The notes beneath the pieces were generated by a model. It had not been told where the DNA came from and ran no database searches. It saw only the letters and a program-made list of their open reading frames with translations. A stretch of DNA of 64,000 nt from Frankiaceae bacterium (GTDB lineage Bacteria > Actinomycetota > Actinomycetes > BP-191): positions 1-64,000 of the forward strand of contig DATMES010000027.1 in NCBI GenBank assembly GCA_035556555.1, written 5' to 3'. A program made the position numbers and the translations under genes. Positions within the stretch are counted from its first letter, which is position 1. Every line of letters starts with the position of its first letter. This document shows positions 31,735 through 40,938 of the stretch, piece after piece.

Positions 31735-34323
31735 ATGGCCTGCCGCAAGGACTACCGCGACCTGACGCCCACGGAGAAGGACCGCTTCGTCCAGGCCCTC
31801 CACTTCGTCAAGGCGAACGGCGTCGTCGCGCAGTTCGCCGCCGACCACGACGCGCACTTCAGCCACGGCGCGCACTTCAGCTCGCACTTCCTGCCGTGGC
31901 ACCGCGAGTTCATCCGGCGCTTCGAGGTGGCGCTGCGGGCGTACCACCCGGCGGTCTCGCTGCCGTACTGGAACTCCACGGCCGACACCTCGACCTCCTC
32001 GCCGCTGTGGGCGAACGACTTCCTCGGCCCGTTCGACTCGGCGTGGGGGCTCAACCGCTCGCTCGGCGGCGCCACCCTGCCCACACCGGGTGACGTCGAC
32101 ACCATGCTGGGTCGCGGGACGTACGACGCGTTCTGGCCCGACCTGGAGACCGTCGTCCACAACCCGCCGCACAACTGGGTCGGCGGCCAGATGGCGAGCA
32201 GGACGTCGCCGAACGACCCGGTGTTCTTCCTGCACCACTGCTGGATCGACATGATCTGGGCGCAGTGGCAGCTGCGGCACCCCGGGGAGCCGTTCGTGGC
32301 GGACAGCCTTAGCACCGGGCTGAACGACCCGCTGTCCGGCTGGTCGACGACCCCGGCCGACGTCCTCGACCACCGCACGATCAACAGCTACGACTACCTC
32401 GCCGGCTGGACCATCGACAGGCCGCGCGTGACGATCGCGCCGGGCACCGAGCCGGTGCGGTTCCTCGACGTGCCCGACGGTTCCACGCGGATGGCCGCCG
32501 TCGTCGTCGACGTCGACGCGTGCGAGCCGCTGACGTTCGTGGTCGAGGATCCGGTGGCCGCGCCGCCGTTCGGCAAGGTCGCGGGGTCCGTCGTCGTGAA
32601 CCCGGCGGTGGACACCCGAGGGCGGCTCTGGCTGACGTACCTGGCCACGACGGCCGGGGCGACGCACAGCGGGACCGTCCGCGTGCACTGCGCCGACGCG
32701 GTGTTCGACGAGACCGTGGACCTCTACGGCGAGTCGATCCCGCGGCCCACGGCCGCGGTCGCGATGGTGCTCGACCGGTCGAACAGCATGAACTACGACT
32801 CTGGCATCGGGCCCGGCATCTCGCGGGCCGAGGTGCTGAGGTTCTCCGCCCCGCCCGCGGTGGACGTCACCGAGGACGGCCACGCGCTCTCGGTCAGCCA
32901 CTTCGACCACGACGCGCACGCCGGCATCGGGCTCACGCCGATCGCCGGGATCGGCCGCACGCTCGTCAACGGCGCCATCGGCGACTACGCCCCGAACCCC
33001 AACGGGTGGACGTCGATCGGCGAGGGCATCGCGTTCGCGCACGGGCTCCTGCAGGGCGCGACCGAGACCGTCCGGGCCATGGTCGTGCTGACCGACGGCC
33101 AGGAGAACCACGGCCCGCACAACCGGCTTACCATCGACCAGGTCGCGTCGACGGTCGTCGGCGACCGGGTGTTCGCGATCGGCCTCGGCCAGGGTGACGC
33201 CATCCGGCCGGAGAAGCTGACCCAGCTCTGCAACGGGACCAGCGGGTACATGCTGCTGACCGGTGCGCTCGACGGCTCGGCGCTGTTCCGACTGGCGAAG
33301 TACTACCAGCAGATCTTCGCCGGTGTGACGAACAACGAGGTCGTTCTCGACCCCGACGGCCTCCTCGGCGTCGGTCAGGAGCACCGCATCCCGTTCCAGC
33401 TCACCGAGGCAGACATCGACGCCAAGGCCGTGCTGCTGACGCCGGCGCCGGGGACGATCGAGTTCGAGATCGAGTCGCCCGCGGGCGAGGTCGTCGACGC
33501 GGGCACCGCGGCCGCGCACCCGATGCTGGACTTCTCGACGGGGAGCGCCGTCGCGCTCTACCGGATCGGCCTGCCGCTGCCGCTCGGCGGCCCCGACGAC
33601 GCGCACGCGGGAACGTGGCACGCGGTGCTGCGCCGGCGCGCGAAGCAGCAGAGCAGGACGCACCTCGAGCGCTCGGCTCAGACCGGGGTGGTGCCGTACA
33701 GCCTTCTCGTGCAGGCGTACTCGAACCTGCGCATGCAGGTGTACGTCGTGCAGTCCGGCTGGTCGCCGGGAGCCGTCGTCACGCTGCGCGCCGTCCTCAC
33801 GGAGTACGGCGTGCCCATCGAGCGCGGCGCGACCTGCGTCGCGCACGTGACCCGTCCGGACGGCACGCAGGGGCTCGTGAGGCTCATGGAGGGCGCGGAC
33901 GGGGACTTCGAAGGGAGCTTCGTCGCGGCGTACGACGGGGTCTACCAGCTCCGGATCGTCGCGACGGGGGGGACGCGGCGCGGCCGTACGTTCACGCGCG
34001 AGCAGCTGCGGACCGCGGCGGTCTGGCTCGGCGGCGGCTCCGAGCCCGTCGACCCCAACGGCGGCAACGGGCACGAGGAGCTCTGCGAGCTGGTCGAGTG
34101 CCTGCTCGGGGAGGAGGGCATCCGCCGGCTGCTCGAACGCCACGAGATCGACGCGGACGCGCTCCGCAAGTGCCTCGAGCACTGGTGCCGGACGGACGGG
34201 GAGGGCGGCGACGCCGGACCGCCCGCGCGCGGCGGCAAGGACGCGACCGTCGAGTCGTTGCGGAACCTGCTCGTCGACAAGGCCGCGCTGGAGTCGCTCG
34301 CGAGGCACCTGCACCGGCCGTGA
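31735..34323 (+). CDS. Tyrosinase-vWA fusion protein
   Basis: An 862-residue protein. Residues 1-230 are a type-3 copper tyrosinase domain. The CuA region has HFSHGAHFSSHFLPWHREF (residues 41-59). The CuB region has VHNPPHNWVGG (near 141) and NDPVFFLHHCWIDMIWAQWQ (near 160-180). After a linker, a von Willebrand A domain starts near residue 340 with VAMVLDRSNSM (MIDAS DxSxS-type with Arg inserted) and later VLTDGQ. A beta-rich region to about 780 resembles the regions following vWA in CLCA-like proteins. The last 90 residues contain charged helices with Cys. No signal peptide is visible, so it is cytoplasmic or exported by another route. The expected reaction is oxidation of phenols to quinones; the purpose of the vWA part is unknown. 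Confidence 0.82.
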   Translation: MACRKDYRDLTPTEKDRFVQALHFVKANGVVAQFAADHDAHFSHGAHFSSHFLPWHREFIRRFEVALRAYHPAVSLPYWNSTADTSTSSPLWANDFLGPFDSAWGLNRSLGGATLPTPGDVDTMLGRGTYDAFWPDLETVVHNPPHNWVGGQMASRTSPNDPVFFLHHCWIDMIWAQWQLRHPGEPFVADSLSTGLNDPLSGWSTTPADVLDHRTINSYDYLAGWTIDRPRVTIAPGTEPVRFLDVPDGSTRMAAVVVDVDACEPLTFVVEDPVAAPPFGKVAGSVVVNPAVDTRGRLWLTYLATTAGATHSGTVRVHCADAVFDETVDLYGESIPRPTAAVAMVLDRSNSMNYDSGIGPGISRAEVLRFSAPPAVDVTEDGHALSVSHFDHDAHAGIGLTPIAGIGRTLVNGAIGDYAPNPNGWTSIGEGIAFAHGLLQGATETVRAMVVLTDGQENHGPHNRLTIDQVASTVVGDRVFAIGLGQGDAIRPEKLTQLCNGTSGYMLLTGALDGSALFRLAKYYQQIFAGVTNNEVVLDPDGLLGVGQEHRIPFQLTEADIDAKAVLLTPAPGTIEFEIESPAGEVVDAGTAAAHPMLDFSTGSAVALYRIGLPLPLGGPDDAHAGTWHAVLRRRAKQQSRTHLERSAQTGVVPYSLLVQAYSNLRMQVYVVQSGWSPGAVVTLRAVLTEYGVPIERGATCVAHVTRPDGTQGLVRLMEGADGDFEGSFVAAYDGVYQLRIVATGGTRRGRTFTREQLRTAAVWLGGGSEPVDPNGGNGHEELCELVECLLGEEGIRRLLERHEIDADALRKCLEHWCRTDGEGGDAGPPARGGKDATVESLRNLLVDKAALESLARHLHRP

Positions 34324-34329
34324 CGTGGC

Positions 34330-34360
34330 GCGGGCCGTGGCGGAACGCGTCACGGCCCGC
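34330..34360. terminator. Bidirectional terminator hairpin
   Basis: A perfect 10-bp stem (34330-34339 with 34351-34360) with an 11-base loop lies between the converging tyrosinase-vWA gene and the leftward gene ending at 34379. Confidence 0.65.
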
Positions 34361-34378
34361 CCGCCCGGGCGAGCCGCA

Positions 34379-35422
34379 TCAGGGTGTCCACTCCCACGCG
34401 ATGCCGTGCAGGCGGGAGATCGCGGGGCGGCTGAACTGCGCGTCGACGTAGCCAGAGCCGTCGGGGACGAGCGCGGCGGCGGCGTCCGGGCCGGGCGTCG
34501 CCCCGTCCGGCGGCAGCCCCGCCAGCCGCCACACCGCCACGGGCATGGCCTCGGGATCGAACGCCACCCGCACCGTCAGCGCATCGACAGGCCAGACGAT
34601 GTGCACCGCGCAGATCGGCTCGCTCTCCTCGTCGCCGGCGTAGACGACGTCGTAACGCAGCCGGTGCAGCTCGCCCGCCGCGAGCGGCCGCGGCAGGCGG
34701 ATCGTCGCCACCCGCAGGCCCGCCTGGAGCGTCTGCGTGTCGTCGAGGAGCGTGCCGCCCTCGTACATGACGAGGCGCGCGGGCGGGCCCTCGCCTTCCT
34801 TCCAGTAGTAGATGGCGCGGTAGCGGTCGACGCCGTCCTCGACGGCGCGGACGACGCAGACCTGCTCGGTCTCGCGGACCGCGCGCCCGGCCAGGCGGTA
34901 GGTCAGGTCGAGGCTGACGAACGTCCACGGCCCCATGTCGAGCAGGCCGGGCACCGCCGCGGCCGGCGTCCCTGAGGCGTCCGTACGGTCCGGCGGCGGC
35001 AGGGGCGAGGGCACCCCGGCGGGCGCGCCGAGCGTCGTGACGAGCGCGCCGAGCATCTTGCGCTCGCGGTCGAAGATCGTGCGCGGGTCGCCCACCCAGC
35101 CGAACGCCGCGCGGCGCTCGGTGAGGTTGCGCGCGTCGCCGTCGTAGTCGATGCCGAGCGCCGTCCGCAGCAGCCGCGCGTCGACCGACCCGCCGAGCGC
35201 GCGGGCGGCGTCGGCGATGACGCCGTACGCGACCGCGGGCTGTCCCGCCGGGGCGATGCCCGCGACCGCCGCGGCGACGGCGGGCAGCGCGCGGACGGCG
35301 GGCATCCAGGTCAGCTTGTCGGCGGTCAGCCCCTCCCCGGCCATCGACCAGCGCAGCTCCGCGATCGCGTCGCGGCGCGCGTCACCGGTCGCCTTCGGCA
35401 GCGTCCCGAGCCGAGCCGTCAT
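34379..35422 (-). CDS. Hypothetical protein
   Basis: A 347-residue protein without signal peptide or membrane helix. The first 60 residues are Arg/Ala-rich and helical (DARRDAIAELRWSMAGEGLTADKL). Residues 100-150 (RTIFDRERKMLGALVTTL) are helical. A Pro-rich linker at about 150-170 precedes a beta-rich C-terminal half with several Trp/Tyr-containing strands (RAIYYWKEGEGPPARLVMYEG, then a PICAVHIVWP strand). I do not recognise a family. The ATG at 35422 has GGAGG eight bases upstream. It converges on the tyrosinase gene and is divergent from the secreted protein at 35618. Confidence 0.6.
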   Translation of the reverse strand: MTARLGTLPKATGDARRDAIAELRWSMAGEGLTADKLTWMPAVRALPAVAAAVAGIAPAGQPAVAYGVIADAARALGGSVDARLLRTALGIDYDGDARNLTERRAAFGWVGDPRTIFDRERKMLGALVTTLGAPAGVPSPLPPPDRTDASGTPAAAVPGLLDMGPWTFVSLDLTYRLAGRAVRETEQVCVVRAVEDGVDRYRAIYYWKEGEGPPARLVMYEGGTLLDDTQTLQAGLRVATIRLPRPLAAGELHRLRYDVVYAGDEESEPICAVHIVWPVDALTVRVAFDPEAMPVAVWRLAGLPPDGATPGPDAAAALVPDGSGYVDAQFSRPAISRLHGIAWEWTP

Positions 35423-35617
35423 CGGACCTTCCTCCCCCAGCACCCGGCCGCGCCCATACAAGCCCGGACCGGGGCAGACCGCCACATTCTCACCGAAACT
35501 TCCGGCTTTCTTCCTGTACGCGCGCGGGTCGCCGGCGATGTGCTGCGAAGCGCGCCGGGCGGCCGCCCGGACACCGGTCGACGACCAGGGGCACGCCCCT
35601 GGAACGGAGGACGACTG

Positions 35618-36031
35618 ATGATGCGTTCCCTCAGCCGCGCGGCGGTGGCACTGGCCCTGCCGTGCGCGCTCGTGTCCGCGCCGGCCGCGCACGCGGACCC
35701 GTGCGTGGAGACCAACACGTTCAACTTCTCGCCGCCGCTGGGACTTGGAACGACCTCCGGGTCGATGAGCGGCACGCACAGCAACCTCTGCACGACGACG
35801 ACCGTGCCGCCGACGTTCTACACGTCGAACGGCTCCATCGGGACGTCGTACACGGGCAACTGCCTCGTCGTCCTGTTCGGCGCCAACACGGTCTCGGTCC
35901 TGCTGGCCAGCAGCGTGCACGTCATGGTCGACGTGCCCGCCCGCAAGGCGAAGGTCATGCCCATGGTGCCGACGGAGGGCGTCTGCCCGACGCCCAGCGT
36001 GACCGGTACCGGGCTGTGGGTGGACGCCTGA
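35618..36031 (+). CDS. Small secreted protein, unknown
   Basis: A 137-residue exported protein. The signal peptide is residues 1-26 (AHA site). The mature domain has four cysteines (DPCVETN, SNLCTTTT, GNCLVVLFG, GVCPTPS) and is rich in Thr/Ser and beta-branched residues. I recognise no family. GGAGG precedes the ATG pair at 35618/35621. The end of the gene overlaps the likely GTG start of the next gene (36016) by 16 bases, so the two exported proteins are probably coexpressed. Confidence 0.68.
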   Translation: MMRSLSRAAVALALPCALVSAPAAHADPCVETNTFNFSPPLGLGTTSGSMSGTHSNLCTTTTVPPTFYTSNGSIGTSYTGNCLVVLFGANTVSVLLASSVHVMVDVPARKAKVMPMVPTEGVCPTPSVTGTGLWVDA

Positions 36032-37383
36032 TCCGGCGCTCCGCCGCGGCCGCGGCCGCGCTGCTCCTCGCCGTACCCGCGACCGGCTCCGCCGAGCCGG
36101 TCGCGGGGGACCGGCGGGTCTTCGTCGTGGCGCTCGCGGCCTCGGCTGATGCCGTCTACTCCGTCGAGCGCAGGATCGGCTGCGAGACCGCGTGCGACCA
36201 GCTCGCGCGCACCGTCGACGGCGGCCGTACCTGGCGCCCGCTGCCCGCGCGCGGGTGGGCCACCGCGGAGGTCTCCGCGGTCGCCGTCGGCGGTCGTACG
36301 ACGCTGCTCGCGCCGGGGGCGGACGGCGTCCAGCTCAGCGACGACGGGGGCGCCACGTTCACCGCGACCGGCCCGCCCGCCGCCGCGGTCGAGGTCGCGC
36401 GGGACGGCAGCGCGTTCGTCGCGGGTCCCGGCGGTGCCGCGTACGTCCTGCGCCTGCCCTCGCGGCGCGTGGATCCGCTGCCGTCACCGGGACTCGGCGC
36501 CGCGCGCGTCGTCCCGCACCCGGCGTACCCGGACGTGCCCGCGGGCCAGCCGGTGGCGGTCGTCGCGGGCCGCGACCCGAAGACCGGCTTCCCGGTCGTC
36601 GCGCGCTGCGACGCGCGCTGGGACTGCGCCACGCGCAGCGTCGTCGTCCCGCGCGAGGACGCGCCGCGCGCGTACCTCTCGCCGGCGTTCGCGCGCGACC
36701 GCACGCTCTACGTCACCCTCGCCACCGGCGGCCTGTACCGCTCGGCCGACGGGGGAGCGACGTTCGCGCCCGTGACGGTCGCTCCACCGCGGCCCGGCGC
36801 CGTCGTCACGACGTACCCGTCGCTCGCGTTCTCGTCCGACCACGACGCGCGCGCCGGCACCGGCTCGGTCTACGTCACCGTGCTCGACGCGGCGACGGGC
36901 ACCGGCGACCCGGACGCGCTCTCCGGCGGCGTCTTCGCCGCGACACCGGGCGGGCCGTGGCGGCGCCTCGAGGGCGCCGGGCCGCCCGGCAGCGGCGCGA
37001 CCGCCGTCACCGTGACGGGCACCGGCGTCGTGCACGCCGCGTACCTCGCGCCGCCCAGCGGCGGCGTCGTCTGCGCGTCCCCCGGCCGCGGCTGGCGTAC
37101 GTCCTGCATGCCCGAAACCGCTGCGCCGCAACGTATCCAGGGCAGGCCGTCGACAACGGCTGCACCTGCCGACCCAGACCCGCCGCCGCGGTCCGCGGCT
37201 ACGGCGGGGCGTCCCGCGCCGCACTCGCCGACGACCACGGCGACCCCCGCGGCGCGGGAACGCCCCCGCTCAAGGAACGGCTCGTCCTGGCTGCTCCTGC
37301 TCGGCGTCCTCGCGGGCGGGACGAGCGCGAGCGCCATGGTGCTCTCCGGCCGTCGCCGAGGTGACATGGATAAGGCCGTTTAG
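36016..37383 (+). CDS. Surface BNR-type beta-propeller protein with C-terminal membrane anchor
   Basis: A 455-residue protein starting at GTG 36016. An Ala/Leu signal peptide (residues 5-25) leads into Asp-box type propeller repeats: ARTVDGGRTWRPL, QLSDDGGATFTAT and YRSADGGATFAPV. Cys pairs (IGCETACDQL, ARCDARWDC) interrupt the blades. A Thr/Pro/Ala-rich stalk (about residues 365-420) precedes a hydrophobic segment (SWLLLLGVLAGGTSASAMVL) and a basic tail. The architecture fits a membrane-anchored extracellular propeller on a stalk. The start overlaps the preceding secreted-protein gene. No catalytic motif is visible. The GTG choice is uncertain by several codons. Confidence 0.7.
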   Translation: MGGRLIRRSAAAAAALLLAVPATGSAEPVAGDRRVFVVALAASADAVYSVERRIGCETACDQLARTVDGGRTWRPLPARGWATAEVSAVAVGGRTTLLAPGADGVQLSDDGGATFTATGPPAAAVEVARDGSAFVAGPGGAAYVLRLPSRRVDPLPSPGLGAARVVPHPAYPDVPAGQPVAVVAGRDPKTGFPVVARCDARWDCATRSVVVPREDAPRAYLSPAFARDRTLYVTLATGGLYRSADGGATFAPVTVAPPRPGAVVTTYPSLAFSSDHDARAGTGSVYVTVLDAATGTGDPDALSGGVFAATPGGPWRRLEGAGPPGSGATAVTVTGTGVVHAAYLAPPSGGVVCASPGRGWRTSCMPETAAPQRIQGRPSTTAAPADPDPPPRSAATAGRPAPHSPTTTATPAARERPRSRNGSSWLLLLGVLAGGTSASAMVLSGRRRGDMDKAV

Positions 37384-37692
37384 GTAAGCGGTTACGCGGG
37401 GACCCGCCGACAGTCCGGAGTTCGGAGGGCCCCGCAGGGGTGATTGGTCGCCTTCGTCTCCTCTGATCGGCGCATGTCGTGTGCGCCGCCGAGGAGCTGT
37501 ATGCGCGCCGTGGTGACCCGAGCCCGTCCACCCCCGAAGCCGTCGAGCCGCGGCGCTGACACGCGCCGCGGCCCGAGGCACTTCCTTGCGATCCACCACC
37601 CGGCGTTGCCGCGCCGGGCGAGCACCACGGCCGGAACCGCCGCGCCCGCTTCGTGGCACGGCGTTCATACCCCAGACCCAGAGGTGAACGCT
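37384..37692 (+). other. 309-bp intergenic leader region
   Basis: No gene is visible between the propeller gene and the large secreted protein at 37693. Local composition is slightly less GC-rich near 37441-37490. I looked for c-di-GMP (GEMM) and ydaO-type riboswitch cores because such leaders often precede actinobacterial wall hydrolases, and found no convincing match. A promoter is presumably here, but no single -35/-10 pair stands out. Confidence 0.4.
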
Positions 37693-40476
37693 ATGAGAAG
37701 GACCGCATTCGCCGCCGCCGCGGCAGTGATCGCCGCCGGCGTCGTCGTCTCGGCACCGCCGCCGCCCGCGGCCGCGGTGACCGAGACCGAGCACGTACTC
37801 GTGACCAACCAGTACGCCGGCTCCACCTGCTCCGGCACCAACCACCAGATCCAGATCGCGAACGCCATGACCGGCGCGCTGGTGCAGGACCTCAACTCCC
37901 CGAACACGACGTTCCAGATCCCGAACGACGCCAAGCCTTTCGACCTCAACCGCAAGGTCGTCGCGCTGTGGGGCGGCCACTCGACCGCCACGGGCAGCAA
38001 CGGCGTCGGCGTGTACGACCGCACCACGAACACGTGGACGACGTCGTTCGGGCTGCCGACGTTCGAGCGCGGCGCCAACGGCGCGCACTCGATCACCGTG
38101 CTGCCGGACGGCTACTTCGCGATCGCGCAGACCGGCCAGATCAACGCGGCGGGCTCCGGCTACGTCGTCGTCGTCAGTCCCGCGGGCGCCGTCATCGACA
38201 CCGAGGGGCTGTCCAGCGCGCACGGCGTCGAGTGGGACGGCTCGCGCAACGCGGTGTTCGCCATCGGCATGAGCGACCTGCGCAAGTACACGTACAGCAC
38301 CACGACCCACCAGCTCACCCAGGTGGCGTCGTACGCCCTGCCCGGCACCAGCCCCGGCGGCCACGACCTGCGCCGGCGCCGTACCGACAACGACTACAAC
38401 CTCACCGTCAACGCGCAGGGACACGTCTTCGACCCGGAGACCGGCACGTTCAGCGCGCTGCTCAAGTCGAACGGCACCAACATCGGCAGCGGCGTGAAGT
38501 CCGTCGACCAGCGCTTCGACGGCGTCACCGAGTACTCGTTCCTCAGCGGCAACACCTTCAACTTCCTCGACCGCGCGTCGAAGACCGCGACGTTCTGCCT
38601 CACCGGCTACAAGCACGGCCGCTGGATCTACGCGCCCGGCGACCCGGTGTTCAGCGAGGACGGCGACCCCGCGCCGCCTCCGGACCCCAGCTCCGGCATC
38701 GGCTACGGCTTCCCGATCGACTCCGTCGACGAGGTGCAGGGCGCGGGCGCGGACCTGACGTACGGGTCGTTCTGGATCGGCCAGTGGGTCACGTCCTCCG
38801 GGTGGGGCGGCTTCCGCTCCGCGCTGGACAAGGCCATCGCCGACGGCGTCACGCCGGTCATCCAGTGGTACTACTGGGGCGACGCGATCAGCGACACCTG
38901 CTACCAGACGTCCTGCGGCTCGAAGAGCAAGACCGAGTGGGACTCGCTGGCGAACACGCTGCGCAACGAGATCGCCGCGAAGATGCAGGGCCGCAAGGCG
39001 ATCGTCGTTCTCGAGACCGAGTGGCACAAGAACGGCATGGAGAACGAGACGACGTTCGACGGCTGGCTGCGCAACCAGATGGACATCCTCCGGTCGGACA
39101 CGACCGAGGACATCGACGTCGCGCTCGGCTGGGGCCACTGGGCGAGCACCACGTCGTACACGACCTACACGCAGGCCGGCCAGTACGCCGACATGAACAG
39201 CACGATGATCCTGTTCTCCTGCGTCCGGGAGACGCGGGCGAAGTACACCGGCGCCGTCGACGAGGTCGTCGCGGACGCGACCGAGCTGTCGACGCGGTTC
39301 TCGAAGCCTGTCATCGTCAGCGACTTCGGGCTGTCGACGTACTCCGGCGTCACCTCCGGCGACCCGGCGTACTCGACGTACCCCACCCCGAAGGACTGCA
39401 TCGACGCCGACAACTACGAGACGCTGCAGGAGACCGAGTACGCCGAGGTCTTCACCGACAAGGCGGCGCTCGCGGCGGCCGGCGTGACGGCGTTCGTGTT
39501 CCGCGCGTACTACGACGACTGGAACCGCGCGGCGACGAACGACTACCACAAGATCGCCGAACGCTGGTTCGGCATCGTGCGTGACACCGCGACCGACCCC
39601 ACCCGCTACAAGGCGTCGTACGACGACGTCATCGCCGGGATCCAGGCCGAGAGCGGCAGCGGCGGGAGCGGCGGCGGTGGCGGCGGGACCGGCGCCGAGT
39701 GGTCGCAGGAGGCGGAGTCGTTCACGACCAGGCCGGTCGGCGGCCAGTGCACCAGCTCGACCGCGTCCGGTGGCCTCTGCTGGAACGTCTGGGCCAACGG
39801 CACCATCAGCACGACGCTCACCGCGGCGACCGCGGGCGTGAAGACGCTCAAGGTAACGGCGCACGGCGACCCGGCCGGCGGCGTCTGGCCCATCATGAAG
39901 GTGCGCGTCGGTGGCACCGAGGTCATGAACCTCAGCGTCGGCTCGGACCAGTGGGTCGCGTACGCCGCGGCGGTCACCCTGACCGCGGGCACGCACACGC
40001 TCGAAGTCGAGTACACCAACGACGGCAGCGTCAACGGCAACGACCGCAACCTGCTCGTCGACGTCGCCTCGATCGACCCGGCGACGCGGAGCTGGACCAA
40101 GGAGGCGGAGGCCTTCACCACCAAGACGACCGGTGGGGAGACCAGCAGCACGACCGCGTCGGCGGGCAAGTTCTGGAACCTCTGGGGCAACGGGCACATC
40201 GAGAACGCGATGTCCGTGCCGTACACCAGCCAGCACGAGATCCACGTGACCGCGCGCGGCAGCGTCGCCGGCGGCGTGTGGCCGATCATGAAGGTCTACG
40301 TGGACGGCACGCTCGTGCTGACGCAGACCGTGTCGACCGCGACGTGGACGACGTACAAGATCCGCCGCACGCTCTCGGGCGGCACGCGGACGTTGAAGGT
40401 CGAGTTCACGAACGACGGCATCGTCGGGTCGGAGGACCGCAACCTCCACCTCGACGTGGCGTCGCTCTACACGTAA
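37693..40476 (+). CDS. Large secreted multidomain carbohydrate-active protein
   Basis: A 927-residue exported protein. The signal peptide is residues 1-30. Residues 30-320 form a beta-propeller-like domain (VALWGGHSTATGSNGVGVYD, GAHSITVLPDG). Residues 335-640 resemble a TIM-barrel glycoside hydrolase: IQWYYWGDAI, AIVVLETEWHKNG, VIVSDFGLSTYSG, FVFRAYYDDWN. Conserved Asp/Glu at strand ends make hydrolase activity plausible. A Gly/Ser linker (655-668) is followed by two related modules of about 125 residues (QEAESFTTRPVGG and KEAEAFTTKTTGG). Each ends ExTNDGxVNGxDRNLxxDVASx, typical of calcium-dependent carbohydrate-binding modules of the CBM36/60 kind. The ATG at 37693 is 7 bases after GAGGTG. 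The polysaccharide target is unknown. Confidence 0.75.
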   Translation: MRRTAFAAAAAVIAAGVVVSAPPPPAAAVTETEHVLVTNQYAGSTCSGTNHQIQIANAMTGALVQDLNSPNTTFQIPNDAKPFDLNRKVVALWGGHSTATGSNGVGVYDRTTNTWTTSFGLPTFERGANGAHSITVLPDGYFAIAQTGQINAAGSGYVVVVSPAGAVIDTEGLSSAHGVEWDGSRNAVFAIGMSDLRKYTYSTTTHQLTQVASYALPGTSPGGHDLRRRRTDNDYNLTVNAQGHVFDPETGTFSALLKSNGTNIGSGVKSVDQRFDGVTEYSFLSGNTFNFLDRASKTATFCLTGYKHGRWIYAPGDPVFSEDGDPAPPPDPSSGIGYGFPIDSVDEVQGAGADLTYGSFWIGQWVTSSGWGGFRSALDKAIADGVTPVIQWYYWGDAISDTCYQTSCGSKSKTEWDSLANTLRNEIAAKMQGRKAIVVLETEWHKNGMENETTFDGWLRNQMDILRSDTTEDIDVALGWGHWASTTSYTTYTQAGQYADMNSTMILFSCVRETRAKYTGAVDEVVADATELSTRFSKPVIVSDFGLSTYSGVTSGDPAYSTYPTPKDCIDADNYETLQETEYAEVFTDKAALAAAGVTAFVFRAYYDDWNRAATNDYHKIAERWFGIVRDTATDPTRYKASYDDVIAGIQAESGSGGSGGGGGGTGAEWSQEAESFTTRPVGGQCTSSTASGGLCWNVWANGTISTTLTAATAGVKTLKVTAHGDPAGGVWPIMKVRVGGTEVMNLSVGSDQWVAYAAAVTLTAGTHTLEVEYTNDGSVNGNDRNLLVDVASIDPATRSWTKEAEAFTTKTTGGETSSTTASAGKFWNLWGNGHIENAMSVPYTSQHEIHVTARGSVAGGVWPIMKVYVDGTLVLTQTVSTATWTTYKIRRTLSGGTRTLKVEFTNDGIVGSEDRNLHLDVASLYT

Positions 40477-40486
40477 GGCAGGTGGC

Positions 40487-40522
40487 GGGGTCGTCGCGCC
40501 GAAGGTTGCGCGCGACGACCCC
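40487..40522 (+). terminator. Terminator/attenuator hairpin before a RiPP-like gene
   Basis: A perfect 13-bp stem (40487-40499 with 40510-40522) lies 11 bases after the stop of the large secreted protein and six bases before the AGGAGG of the peptide gene at 40539. It can end the upstream transcript or act as a leader hairpin for the peptide mRNA. Confidence 0.65.
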
Positions 40523-40538
40523 CTACCGAGGAGGCACC

Positions 40539-40727
40539 ATGCGCCGGCTCGTGCTCAAGAAGGAGCGGCTCACCGAGCTGCGTACCGACGACCTCGCGCT
40601 CGTGGCGGGCGCCGCCGTCCCGACGGTGCCGATCGCCACGTGCGTCGCGATCGGCAACCCGTCGGACAAGCTGGCGGTGTGCGAGAGCCTGCTGCGGCCC
40701 TGCATCTCGTACACCTGCACGCTCTGA
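40539..40727 (+). CDS. RiPP-like precursor peptide (LxLKKExLxEL leader)
   Basis: A 62-residue peptide starting at ATG 40539 behind a perfect AGGAGG. The leader MRRLVLKKERLTELRTDDLA continues to LVAGAA, matching the form of class I lanthipeptide-like leaders. The presumed core of about 35 residues has four Cys (IATC, LAVCESLLRPC, SYTC) with Thr/Ser partners. The same leader pattern occurs in four other short genes of the window. No modification enzyme is encoded nearby, so maturation would depend on genes elsewhere. Its stop lies 19 bases from the stop of the converging peptide gene at 40747-40938. Confidence 0.68.
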   Translation: MRRLVLKKERLTELRTDDLALVAGAAVPTVPIATCVAIGNPSDKLAVCESLLRPCISYTCTL

Positions 40728-40746
40728 TCCGAGCGTCAGGCGCCTG

Positions 40747-40938
40747 CTAGCAGGCGTCGACCGTGAACGTGCAGCCGCGGGCGGTGATACAGGCGTCGAT
40801 CTCGGAGCCACAGGTCAGCGAGAACGTCGGCCCGTCGCCACAGAGCTTCCCGATCGTGGCGGCGGCGCCGACGACGTTGGTGAGCTCGACCGTGGTGAGC
40901 TCGGTGAGGGTTTCCTTCTTGAGCTTGAGGGTGCGCAT
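40747..40938 (-). CDS. RiPP-like precursor peptide (LxLKKETLTEL leader)
   Basis: A 63-residue peptide. The leader is MRTLKLKKETLTELTTVELT followed by NVVGAA. The core has six... positions rich in Cys/Thr/Ser: KLCGDGPTFSLTC, SEIDACITARGC and FTVDAC, five cysteines in all. The middle part (LTCxSxIDxCITAxxC) closely matches the peptide at 41057-41227. The ATG at 40938 is preceded by CCGGAAGG. The stop codon sits inside the perfect palindrome CGCCTGCTAGCAGGCG at 40741-40756. It and the 41057 peptide are tandem duplicates that share upstream sequence. A thioether-bridged product would fit this Cys and Thr/Ser pattern, but no enzyme is visible to make it. Confidence 0.7.
   Translation of the reverse strand: MRTLKLKKETLTELTTVELTNVVGAAATIGKLCGDGPTFSLTCGSEIDACITARGCTFTVDAC

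Noticed and set aside
37384-37692. Possible riboswitch in the leader of the large secreted protein
   Set aside because: I looked for GEMM and ydaO core sequences and pairing and found no adequate match. A covariance-model search would be needed to decide.
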